A DNA stretch of 6,930 nt from Candidatus Galligastranaerophilus gallistercoris (lineage in GTDB: Bacteria; Cyanobacteriota; Vampirovibrionia; Gastranaerophilales; Gastranaerophilaceae): NCBI GenBank assembly GCA_018710795.1, contig DVJH01000172.1:1-6930 (forward strand), in the 5' to 3' direction. A program made the translations under genes and the position numbers. The notes beneath the pieces are model-generated. The model was not told the DNA's origin, made no database searches, and saw only the letters and a program-made list of their open reading frames with translations. Within the stretch, counting starts at the first letter, position 1. The number at the start of each line of letters is the position of its first letter. Shown here piece after piece: positions 1-6,535 of the stretch.

Positions 1-23
1 GAGTAAGATAAGGAAAAATTGAT

Positions 24-1289
24 ATGTCAAAACCTATGACCATAACCGAAAAAATTTTTGCAGCCCACTCGGGAAGAGAATATGTTCAGGCGGGCGATTT
101 AATAACGGCAAAAGTTGATATTACCCTTGCAAATGATATAACGGGTCCCGTTGCAATTAACGAATTTAATAAAATCGGGGTTGATAAGGTTTTTGATAAC
201 GAAAGAACGGTTTTTGTCCCCGATCATTTTGTTCCGAACAAAGATATTAAATCCGCAGAGCAGGTAAATTTAATAAGAAAATTCTGTAAAGAAAAAAATA
301 TAAAAAATTTCTTTGAAGTAGGAAGAATGGGAATTGAACATGCGCTTCTCCCTGATTCCGGGCTTGTTACGGCAGGCGATTTAATCATAGGCGCCGATTC
401 CCACACCTGCACATATGGCGCGTTGGGTGCATTTTCAACGGGTGTCGGTTCAACCGATTTAGCATGTGCCATGGCATCCGGCGAAACCTGGTTTAAAGTG
501 CCTTCTGCCATTAAAGTCGAATTTAACGGCAAATTGAATAAATGGGTATCGGCTAAAGATTTAATTCTTCATCTTATAGGCGATATAGGAGTAGACGGCG
601 CATTATATAAAACTCTTGAAATAACGGGCGATGCCATATCGAATATGGAAATGGACGGCAGATTTACAATCTGCAATATGGCAATTGAAGCGGGTGCCAA
701 AAACGGAATTATTCCTCCCGATGAAATAACAAGAAAATATCTTGAAGGACGCTCGATAAGACCTTATAAATTCTATACATCTGATCCCGATGCGGTTTAT
801 GAAAGGGTTATAAAATACGATTGTAAGGATATTGAACCCACGGTTGCTTTTCCGCACCTGCCCGAAAATACAAAACCAATCTCAAAAGTCGGCAATGTTA
901 AAATTAATCAGGTAGTTATAGGAAGCTGCACAAACGGAAGATTATCGGATCTAAAAATTGCAGCCGATATTCTTAAAGGTAAAAAAGTGCATCCTGATGT
1001 AAGATTAATCGTATTCCCGGGCACTCAGGATATTTATTTAAAAGCTATAGAAGCAGGTTACGTTCAAACAATAATAGAAGCTGAAGGCGCAGTTTCAACA
1101 CCTACATGCGGACCTTGTCTGGGCGGTCATGCGGGAATATTGGCTAAAGGTGAAAGAGCGGTTTCAACTACAAACAGAAACTTTGTAGGCAGAATGGGAC
1201 ACCCAGAATCCGAAGTTTATCTGGCGTCTCCCGCTGTTGCCGCAGCAAGCGCAATTTTGGGAAGAATTGCTTCGCCCGACGAGGTATAA
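24..1289 (+). CDS. leuC: 3-isopropylmalate dehydratase large subunit (LeuC, homoaconitase-type)
   Basis: Cytosolic aconitase-superfamily enzyme. With the small subunit LeuD it isomerises 2-isopropylmalate to 3-isopropylmalate in leucine biosynthesis. The 421-residue length matches the shorter, bacterial/archaeal-type LeuC. The three [4Fe-4S] ligands are visible: Cys302 in SCTNGR, and Cys362 and Cys365 in TCGPCLGGH. The GADSHT motif (123-128) and NRNFVGRMG (384-392) are also intact, so the protein looks complete and active. The start is supported by AAGGA at 10-14, nine bases before the ATG. Only 23 bases lie upstream, so its promoter cannot be judged. It heads a tight plus-strand gene run, and the next gene is an amidase rather than leuD. 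This LeuC subgroup is hard to separate from homoaconitase large subunits by sequence alone, so the exact substrate is inferred. Confidence 0.93.
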   Translation: MSKPMTITEKIFAAHSGREYVQAGDLITAKVDITLANDITGPVAINEFNKIGVDKVFDNERTVFVPDHFVPNKDIKSAEQVNLIRKFCKEKNIKNFFEVGRMGIEHALLPDSGLVTAGDLIIGADSHTCTYGALGAFSTGVGSTDLACAMASGETWFKVPSAIKVEFNGKLNKWVSAKDLILHLIGDIGVDGALYKTLEITGDAISNMEMDGRFTICNMAIEAGAKNGIIPPDEITRKYLEGRSIRPYKFYTSDPDAVYERVIKYDCKDIEPTVAFPHLPENTKPISKVGNVKINQVVIGSCTNGRLSDLKIAADILKGKKVHPDVRLIVFPGTQDIYLKAIEAGYVQTIIEAEGAVSTPTCGPCLGGHAGILAKGERAVSTTNRNFVGRMGHPESEVYLASPAVAAASAILGRIASPDEV

Positions 1290-1298
1290 AGAAGGTAA

Positions 1299-2147
1299 AT
1301 GAAAAAAAACATTCTTGCAATTCAAATGCAATCGGTTCTTGGGGACACAAGAGCAAATTATCTGAAAGTATCCGATATGATTGACGGGTTTTATAAAACC
1401 CTGCCCTCCGATACAAAAAATATGCCCGATATCATTGTTTTGCCTGAAGTTTGGACAACGGGGTGGTACCCTGAATTATTTAAAGATTCGGTTGATTTGT
1501 TTGATGAAACGGAAGAATTTTTATCAAAAATTGCTCAAAAATATTATGTTAATATTATAGGCGGCTCTTATATAAGAGGGGATAAAGATTTAATTAAAAA
1601 TACCTGCCCCGTTATAAACAGAAAAGGGCAGCTTGTTGCAAGATATGATAAAATTCATCTTTATTCACCCGACGGCGAAGCAAAATACGTAAAAGAAGGT
1701 TCAAAGCCCGTTATCGTTAATCTTGAAGGTTTAAAAATAGGGCTTTCGATATGCTATGATATAAGGTTCCCCGAATTATTCAGAAGTTATATAAATACGC
1801 CCTTTGCTCCCGAATTGTTAATCAATATGTCTGCATGGCCTCTTACCAGAAAAGAGCAGTATACAATAATGGCATCATCGCGTGCCGTTGAAAACCAGTG
1901 TTATTTTCTGGCGCTTTCTCAAACGGGGAATATAAAAGGCAATATAAATAATTCGGGTAATTCCGTTTTCGTTGATCCTATGGGAAACATAAAAGAAAAA
2001 CTCGGAGAAAAAGAAGATTATATTTATACATCGGTGGAAACTGCCGTTGTTTCAAAAGTAAGAGAAACTTATCCGAATCTTTTAAACAGAAAAATTCATA
2101 ATTTCGGTTTTGTTCCCGAAATAGCGGGGGATATGGCAAGTGTTTAA
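1299..2147 (+). CDS. Carbon-nitrogen hydrolase, nitrilase superfamily (omega-amidase-like)
   Basis: Probable cytosolic amidase of 282 residues, the usual size for a single-domain nitrilase-superfamily protein. The Glu-Lys-Cys catalytic triad is readable: Glu50 in LPEVWTTGWY, Lys118 in ARYDKIHLYSPDGE, and nucleophile Cys152 in GLSICYDIRFPELFR. Glu127, shortly after the lysine, fits the second conserved glutamate. The motif wording resembles the Nit2/YafV omega-amidases, which hydrolyse alpha-ketoglutaramate or alpha-ketosuccinamate, but N-carbamoyl or other amide substrates cannot be excluded. There is no signal peptide. The start lies 9 bases after the leuC stop, with GAAGG at 1291-1295 only three bases before the ATG, a short spacing. 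The N-terminus reads straight into the first beta strand (ILAIQMQ), which supports this start. The 3' end overlaps dacB by 8 bases. Confidence 0.87.
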   Translation: MKKNILAIQMQSVLGDTRANYLKVSDMIDGFYKTLPSDTKNMPDIIVLPEVWTTGWYPELFKDSVDLFDETEEFLSKIAQKYYVNIIGGSYIRGDKDLIKNTCPVINRKGQLVARYDKIHLYSPDGEAKYVKEGSKPVIVNLEGLKIGLSICYDIRFPELFRSYINTPFAPELLINMSAWPLTRKEQYTIMASSRAVENQCYFLALSQTGNIKGNINNSGNSVFVDPMGNIKEKLGEKEDYIYTSVETAVVSKVRETYPNLLNRKIHNFGFVPEIAGDMASV

Positions 2148-3516
2148 AAAAATATTTATTTTTTTGTTTTTAATTATTTTCCAAACGCCTTTATTTGCTT
2201 CCGATATATCATCGTCGGTCAACAGAATTTTAAATTCTTATGATTTTGATAAAAATGCGATTATATCAATTTCAATTAAAGATAAAAATAATTCAAAAAC
2301 AATATATTCAAAATCTCCGAATAAAGATTTAAACCCGGCTTCGGCGATGAAACTTTTTTCTTCAATAGCGGCAATAAATACGCTTGGTGAAGATTTTGAA
2401 TTTCAAACCGCAATCTATAAAGATGCGGGCAATAATTTTTATGTCAAACTGTCGGGCGACCCGCTTTTAAAAGAAGAAGATTTGAATATTCTTGCAAAAA
2501 AGTTTAATGAAAACTATAAAGGAAGAATTAATAAAATCTATATTGATGATTCAATTATTGATTTAATTCCCTACCCCGACAGCTGGCAGGTTGATGATAC
2601 CTGGCCCAGTGCTCCCAAAATTTCACCTTATATGGTCGATAATAATACGGTCAGCGTTGATATACTGTTGAGCGAAGATAAAAGAGATGTCAGGTTTATT
2701 CAAAGAAGCCCTTACAGATTTTCTTTCGTAAACAGGCTTCAATCGGGGGCTTCCAACAATATAAAATTTATTTACGATGAAGAATTTAACGTTGTAAACG
2801 TTGAAGGCACAATTGCATCTTCAATAACGGGCAAAAAAATTCCCGTGTTAAATCCGAGATATTTTTTCTGTAAAAAACTGAACGATGCATTAAATAAAAA
2901 CGGAATAAAATTTAATGATAAATTCCTTTTTGCCAAAACTCCCGAAGGTGCGGTTAAAATTGCGGAATTTTCAAGACCCCTTGAAGTTGTGGTTAAACAA
3001 ATATTAAATGCAAGCGACAATATCGCATCCGAGATGCTTTTTAAAGTTGCGGGCGCAAAATATGCTTTATCTAATAGCCCTGTCAGACCCGATTATAACC
3101 ATACATTCGGCACAACCGAAAACGGAATTAATATGTTTATTGAATATTATGATTCCATCGGGCTTGATACGGATGAAATCCAGATAAGAGACGGCAGCGG
3201 CGTTTCAAGATATGATATCCTGCATACGGATTGGATGAACGATGCTTTAATAAAGTCGAATTTCAACCTTGAAAAATATCTTCCGACCGCAAATCAGGGC
3301 ACGCTGACAAAAAGAATGAGAGGACTTGAAAACAAAGTATACTTTAAAACCGGAACCCATAGAGGCACAAGCGCTCTTACGGGTATAATTAAAGCAAAAG
3401 ATACAACATATTGTTATTCATCGATTATGACAAACTATAAAATAAACCACACGCTTTTAAAGGCGATTGAAGATGAGATAGTGTATGAAATATATAGAAC
3501 AGAGGGGCAAAACTAA
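2140..3516 (+). CDS. dacB: D-alanyl-D-alanine carboxypeptidase/endopeptidase, PBP4 (peptidase S13) family
   Basis: Exported penicillin-binding protein of 458 residues, close to E. coli DacB. The family trims the terminal D-Ala of peptidoglycan stem peptides and/or cleaves D-Ala-mDAP crosslinks in the periplasm. A signal peptide is clear: residues 2-4 are FKK, a hydrophobic core follows, and LFA at 18-20 is a signal peptidase I site. All three active-site motifs are present: SAMK at 68-71 (Ser68 nucleophile), SDN at 292-294 and KTG at 403-405. The S13-type segments SGDP (105-108) and DGSGVSRYD (351-359) are also visible. The start codon is GTG, inside the last codons of the preceding amidase. 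A GGGGG tract at 2126-2130 is a possible ribosome-binding site, but re-initiation by terminating ribosomes is likely. The next gene starts 2 bases after its stop. Confidence 0.9.
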   Translation: MFKKIFIFLFLIIFQTPLFASDISSSVNRILNSYDFDKNAIISISIKDKNNSKTIYSKSPNKDLNPASAMKLFSSIAAINTLGEDFEFQTAIYKDAGNNFYVKLSGDPLLKEEDLNILAKKFNENYKGRINKIYIDDSIIDLIPYPDSWQVDDTWPSAPKISPYMVDNNTVSVDILLSEDKRDVRFIQRSPYRFSFVNRLQSGASNNIKFIYDEEFNVVNVEGTIASSITGKKIPVLNPRYFFCKKLNDALNKNGIKFNDKFLFAKTPEGAVKIAEFSRPLEVVVKQILNASDNIASEMLFKVAGAKYALSNSPVRPDYNHTFGTTENGINMFIEYYDSIGLDTDEIQIRDGSGVSRYDILHTDWMNDALIKSNFNLEKYLPTANQGTLTKRMRGLENKVYFKTGTHRGTSALTGIIKAKDTTYCYSSIMTNYKINHTLLKAIEDEIVYEIYRTEGQN

Positions 3517-3518
3517 AA

Positions 3519-5081
3519 ATGAAAAAAATTAGATTTTTACTTACGGTTTTTGTATTTTTTGTATTTGTTGCGTGTGCAAATGCTTCAACCCCCTGGGTAA
3601 ACAATTTAAGAAACATGTTTATAAATAACGTTGCCGTTATCTATACGATAAATATACGTTCGTTCGGCGCCGTTGATTATAACAAAAACGATATTATAGA
3701 GCTTGAATTGGGCGAAGTTTCGGGAACTTTTTCAAATGCCGCCCCCAAACTTAAAAAACTTGCCTCTATGGGAATTAATACAATTTATCTTCTTCCCGTT
3801 ACAAAAACGGGAAAATTAAAAGCATTAGGCACGGCAGGTTCATTGTATGCGATGGACTCATTTGACGCCCTGAATCCTCAATTGCTCGATAAAACAGACC
3901 TTGTACCCGATATTAAAACGCAGGCAAAAAATTTCATTAAAGAAGCGCACAAAAACGGTCTGCATGTTATAGTTGACCTTCCGAGCTGCGGCTCATACGA
4001 TATGTCTTTGGAAAAACCCGATTTGTTTTTAAAAGATAAAGACGGTGCCGCAATTGTTCCTGCGGATTGGACGGATGTAAGGCTTTTTAGAGTTTATAAC
4101 GACGATAAAACCCTGAATAAAAATCTGGTTGATGAATACAAAAAATTTATCAATCTTATGCAGGAATTGGGCGTTGACGGGATAAGAGCCGATGTTGCCG
4201 CAATTAAACCTCAGGAATTTTGGAAAGAAATAATTGATTATGCAAGGGATAAAGACCCCCAGTTTTTATTCTTGGCGGAAGCTTCTTCAAAATGGACTAA
4301 CCCCGCAAAAGGATATGTAACTTATACTTCCGTTGAAGATTTGCTCAAAGCCGGTTTTGACGGTTTTTATTCCGAATGGTCAAATTTAAAAGAGATAAAA
4401 AATTCGTCCGATTTCCACAAAAAAATTCAGGATGATATGAAAATTCTCGAACAATTTGAAGGGCAAAAATCAATGATTGCAAATTTTGCAACCCATGACC
4501 AGACAAGCCCCGTTGTTATGGGAGGATATCCTTATTGGCAAATGGTAAACTGGCTTAATATGACACTTCCTTTAAACCCATATATTTTAGACGGTTTCCC
4601 GTATGCCGATCCTTATATTTATAAATATGAAAACAAAAAAGCCGATAAAAGCTATACCGATGACGATACATATTTTGTTCACAGAGGAAAATTTGACATA
4701 TTTAATTTTTCAAGACCGCCTCTGAATGATATCCCCAACTCGCTGCACAAAAAAGAATTTGACGATTCAATCAGATCAAGATACCTTCTTTTGGGCATGA
4801 TTTCAACAAAAGAAATCGAGCCTCTTAAAACGGATAATTCAAACGTGTTTGCATTCAGAAAACAAAACGGCAACGAAAGCCTCGTTGTTGTCGGAAACCT
4901 TGATATTAAATCAGATCAAAAAGTAAAAGTGAAAATACCCAAATTCAGTGCGGACGATTTTGTAATGCCCGTTAAGATGCAGGAGGCGCCGCTTGCAAAA
5001 AAAGGCAGCCTCACTATGGTTTTAAAACCGTATGAAATACAGGTTTATGCAATTAAAAAAATAACAAAAATCAAAAAATAA
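3519..5081 (+). CDS. Exported GH13 alpha-amylase-family protein with degenerate subsite motifs
   Basis: A 520-residue (beta/alpha)8-barrel glycoside hydrolase or transglycosidase of the alpha-amylase clan. The first 23 residues are a signal sequence: ANA at 20-22 suits signal peptidase I, while FVAC just before it is a poor lipobox. The barrel begins near NINVRSFG-like residues 44-50 (INIRSFG). The catalytic triad is present: Asp225 in GIRADVAA, Glu254 in FLAE, Asp327 in THDQ. Conserved substrate-binding positions are altered. Region I is DLPSCG (153-158) instead of DVVxNH, region II ends in Ala228 where Lys or His is common, and region IV has Thr325 instead of Asn. A C-terminal beta domain (about 440-512) fits the usual domain C. 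AGAGGGG at 3501-3507 supports the start. It is the last gene of the run, followed by a terminator. Family membership is firm; substrate and activity are not. Confidence 0.85.
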   Translation: MKKIRFLLTVFVFFVFVACANASTPWVNNLRNMFINNVAVIYTINIRSFGAVDYNKNDIIELELGEVSGTFSNAAPKLKKLASMGINTIYLLPVTKTGKLKALGTAGSLYAMDSFDALNPQLLDKTDLVPDIKTQAKNFIKEAHKNGLHVIVDLPSCGSYDMSLEKPDLFLKDKDGAAIVPADWTDVRLFRVYNDDKTLNKNLVDEYKKFINLMQELGVDGIRADVAAIKPQEFWKEIIDYARDKDPQFLFLAEASSKWTNPAKGYVTYTSVEDLLKAGFDGFYSEWSNLKEIKNSSDFHKKIQDDMKILEQFEGQKSMIANFATHDQTSPVVMGGYPYWQMVNWLNMTLPLNPYILDGFPYADPYIYKYENKKADKSYTDDDTYFVHRGKFDIFNFSRPPLNDIPNSLHKKEFDDSIRSRYLLLGMISTKEIEPLKTDNSNVFAFRKQNGNESLVVVGNLDIKSDQKVKVKIPKFSADDFVMPVKMQEAPLAKKGSLTMVLKPYEIQVYAIKKITKIKK

Positions 5082-5084
5082 TTT

Positions 5085-6287
5085 TTAAGAGTTTAAAAGG
5101 GGCTTAATTGCCCTTTTTAATATTCCCGTACATTTTGCAATCGCAATGCCGTAATTTGTTATTGCAACATTATTTTTGTTTGCAATTTCTATTCTGTTTA
5201 ATACTTCTCTTCTGTTTGTCATGCAGGCGCCGCAATGAATAATAAGAGAATATTTTTTTATGTCATCCGGAAAATCATGACCCGAATAATGTTCAAAAAT
5301 TAAATTTTTCTTCGTATAATTTTTCAAAAGTTTCGGAATTTTAACCCTTCCTATGTCATCTTCAACGGGATGATGAGTGCAGCTTTCCAAAATTAAAATT
5401 TTATCATTGTCTTTAAGATTATCAATTTTTTTTGACCCTTCATATAACGAAATTAAATCTCCCTTTAATCTTGCAAAAAGGATTGAAAAAGAAGTGAGCA
5501 TAATATTCTCGGGGACAATTTCCGCAACTTCTTTAAATGCCTGCGAATCGGTTACGACAAGTTTCGGCGGATTTTTGAGGCATAAAAGCGCATTTTTTAA
5601 GCCCTTTTCCGTGCACACAACGCTTATTGAATTATTATCAAGCATTTCTCTTAAGGCATTTACCTGAGGTAAAATTATTCTTCCTTTCGGTGCTTCTTTA
5701 TCAATCGGAATAACAAGAATGCATGTTTCGTTTTCTTTTACGATATCTTTCATTATTATTCCCTGATTAATAAAATCGTCCGGAGACAATTCGACAAGAA
5801 GTTTTTTAAATTCAAAAATAAAATCATCCTTTTTGTTTGCGGATGTTTTTAAAACGCCGTCAGAGTTTTCTTTTAAAAATTCATAATCGTCTTTATCGGG
5901 TTCGCCTAAGTCAATTTTATTTATGACCGTTATTATTTTTGAATTATTTTCTTTTATTTTTTTGATAAATTCTTTTTCGATACCGCTTAATTTTTCGTTA
6001 TCGCAGACAAATACCGCAACATCACACCTTATAAGCGCTTTTAGAGTTTTATCGACCCTAAGAGAACCCAATTCCCCGATATCGTCAATGCCTGCCGTAT
6101 CCAATAAAACAACCGGCCCCACGGGCAAAAGCTCCATTGCTTTTTGGTTAACATCCGTTGTTGTTCCTTTTGTATCAGATACTATGGATAATTCCTGTCC
6201 CGATATTTTATTTACCAGTGTTGATTTTCCCGCATTTCTTTTGCCGAAAAACCCGATATGTAATCTCATTCCTCTTGTTACATTCAT
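5085..6287 (-). CDS. hydF: [FeFe]-hydrogenase maturation GTPase HydF
   Basis: Cytosolic GTPase and iron-sulfur scaffold on which the 2Fe subcluster of the [FeFe]-hydrogenase H-cluster is assembled, working with the radical-SAM enzymes HydE and HydG, before transfer to apo-hydrogenase HydA. The N-terminal Era/TrmE-like G domain shows GKRNAGKS (15-22), GTTTD (41-45), DTAG (63-66), NKID (123-126) and TSAN (148-151). The C-terminal cluster site is complete: Cys303-x-His305, 45 residues, then His351-Cys352-x2-Cys355, which matches the family pattern. Length (400) is normal. The start is placed by alignment of the opening residues with known HydFs. AAAGG at 6301-6305 is 13 bases from the ATG, a long spacing. 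The downstream Met7 has an AGAGG directly abutting it, too close to serve. HydE, HydG and HydA are not in the window. The stop is 3 bases from the convergent amylase gene. Confidence 0.95.
   Translation of the reverse strand: MNVTRGMRLHIGFFGKRNAGKSTLVNKISGQELSIVSDTKGTTTDVNQKAMELLPVGPVVLLDTAGIDDIGELGSLRVDKTLKALIRCDVAVFVCDNEKLSGIEKEFIKKIKENNSKIITVINKIDLGEPDKDDYEFLKENSDGVLKTSANKKDDFIFEFKKLLVELSPDDFINQGIIMKDIVKENETCILVIPIDKEAPKGRIILPQVNALREMLDNNSISVVCTEKGLKNALLCLKNPPKLVVTDSQAFKEVAEIVPENIMLTSFSILFARLKGDLISLYEGSKKIDNLKDNDKILILESCTHHPVEDDIGRVKIPKLLKNYTKKNLIFEHYSGHDFPDDIKKYSLIIHCGACMTNRREVLNRIEIANKNNVAITNYGIAIAKCTGILKRAIKPLLNS
5095..5118 (+). terminator. Rho-independent terminator of the leuC-to-amylase run
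   Basis: The stem AAAAGGG (5095-5101) pairs with CCCTTTT (5111-5117) around a nine-base loop, in which C5103 and G5110 could add a pair if one G bulges. The T run at 5114-5118 forms the U-tract for plus-strand transcripts. It begins 13 bases after the amylase stop codon. Read on the minus strand the hairpin also folds, but the bases after it (AAACTC) give no separate U-tract, so I assign it mainly to the plus strand. It lies inside the last codons of hydF (residues 390-398). Confidence 0.75.
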
Positions 6288-6291
6288 AATT

Positions 6292-6320
6292 TTGCACTTA
6301 CCTTTCCGATACTGTATAAT
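6292..6320 (+). promoter_or_regulatory. Candidate promoter of the ribbon-helix-helix gene
   Basis: A perfect TATAAT at 6315-6320 is preceded by 17 bases and TTGCAC at 6292-6297. The -35 keeps only the TTG of the consensus. Predicted initiation is near 6327, which falls on the upstream ATG at 6326 and makes that ATG unlikely to be used. The element overlaps the hydF leader and the divergent hydF promoter. Confidence 0.6.
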
Positions 6321-6336
6321 AGAGCATGAAAGTTAG
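6298..6336. repeat. Imperfect inverted repeat centred on the shared -10 (candidate operator)
   Basis: TTACCTTTC (6298-6306) is matched on the other strand by CTAACTTTC (6336-6328), seven of nine positions identical. The spacer is 21 bases. The centre is 6317, within the TATAAT box, and the half-sites are 30 bases apart centre to centre, close to three helical turns. It could be a binding site for the adjacent ribbon-helix-helix protein. Part of the similarity may arise because both half-sites contain the purine-rich ribosome-binding regions of the two divergent leaders. Confidence 0.3.
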
Positions 6337-6346
6337 GAGTTTTCAA
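6316..6346 (-). promoter_or_regulatory. Candidate hydF promoter
   Basis: On the minus strand TTGAAA (6346-6341) is followed by 19 bases and TATTAT (6321-6316). Transcription would begin near 6309, leaving a leader of about 22 bases with an AAAGG before the hydF ATG. The spacing is longer than the 17-base optimum. The -10 overlaps that of the divergent promoter by five bases, and the -35 directly abuts the RHH start codon. Confidence 0.5.
6335..6339 (+). promoter_or_regulatory. Ribosome-binding site that fixes the RHH start
   Basis: AGGAG lies seven bases before the ATG at 6347. It lies downstream of the alternative in-frame ATG at 6326, which has no comparable site and coincides with the predicted transcription start. 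Confidence 0.75.
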
Positions 6347-6535
6347 ATGGCAAAAATTTTAATTTCAATGCCCGACAAGTTTTTGGAATCAATAGATAAA
6401 ATTGCCTCTGATGAGCAAAGAACAAGAAGCGAGCTTATAAGGGAAGCGCTCCGTACTTATTTAAAAACAAACAGCTTTGTCAATTCAAAACGTGCGCTTA
6501 AAAATGCCGAAATTTTGGACGGTCTTTTAGATTAA
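6347..6535 (+). CDS. Small ribbon-helix-helix (CopG/MetJ/Arc-type) DNA-binding protein
   Basis: A 62-residue protein with the ribbon-helix-helix layout. An N-terminal beta strand (AKILISMP, 2-9) is followed by helix A (about 10-22) and helix B after the turn RTRSELIREALRTYL (25-39). RHH proteins dimerise through the strand, which sits in the DNA major groove, and usually repress their own promoter. The start at 6347 is chosen over an in-frame ATG at 6326 because of the AGGAG at 6335-6339 and the position of the promoter. The C-terminal tail (about 45-62, ending AEILDGLLD) is the kind of extension that binds a toxin in antitoxins, but no toxin gene follows: the next gene is convergent. It may therefore be an orphan antitoxin or a stand-alone regulator, possibly of hydF, with which it shares a promoter region. 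The target is unknown. Confidence 0.82.
   Translation: MAKILISMPDKFLESIDKIASDEQRTRSELIREALRTYLKTNSFVNSKRALKNAEILDGLLD

Noticed and set aside
1..23. In-frame TAA at 4-6 as the end of an upstream gene
   Set aside because: Only three bases precede it, so no reading frame can be supported.
224..532. 102-codon minus-strand open frame within leuC, and similar ones at 603-857 and 1168-1416
   Set aside because: All are opposite intact, family-matching LeuC or amidase coding sequence and show no domain or start signal.
2140..2152. Slippery-looking GTTTAAAAAAA at the amidase-dacB junction, suggesting a programmed frameshift
   Set aside because: Fusion would require a +1 shift, the heptamer is not in the register needed for -1 slippage, and DacB needs its own N-terminal signal peptide, so separate initiation explains the overlap.
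2772..3020. Minus-strand open frame within dacB, and others at 3425-3616 and 4679-4873
   Set aside because: Antisense to well-supported coding sequence, with no independent support.
5377..5667. 96-codon plus-strand open frame within hydF
   Set aside because: Antisense shadow of the HydF C-terminal region, with no recognisable domain.
6269..6287. Alternative hydF start at Met7
   Set aside because: Its AGAGG directly abuts the ATG, too close to function, and known HydF N-termini extend before this point.
5923..6336. 137-codon plus-strand open frame antisense to hydF
   Set aside because: It lies opposite the highly conserved HydF GTPase domain and its product is low-complexity and hydrophobic as expected from antisense reading. 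No ribosome-binding site was evident.
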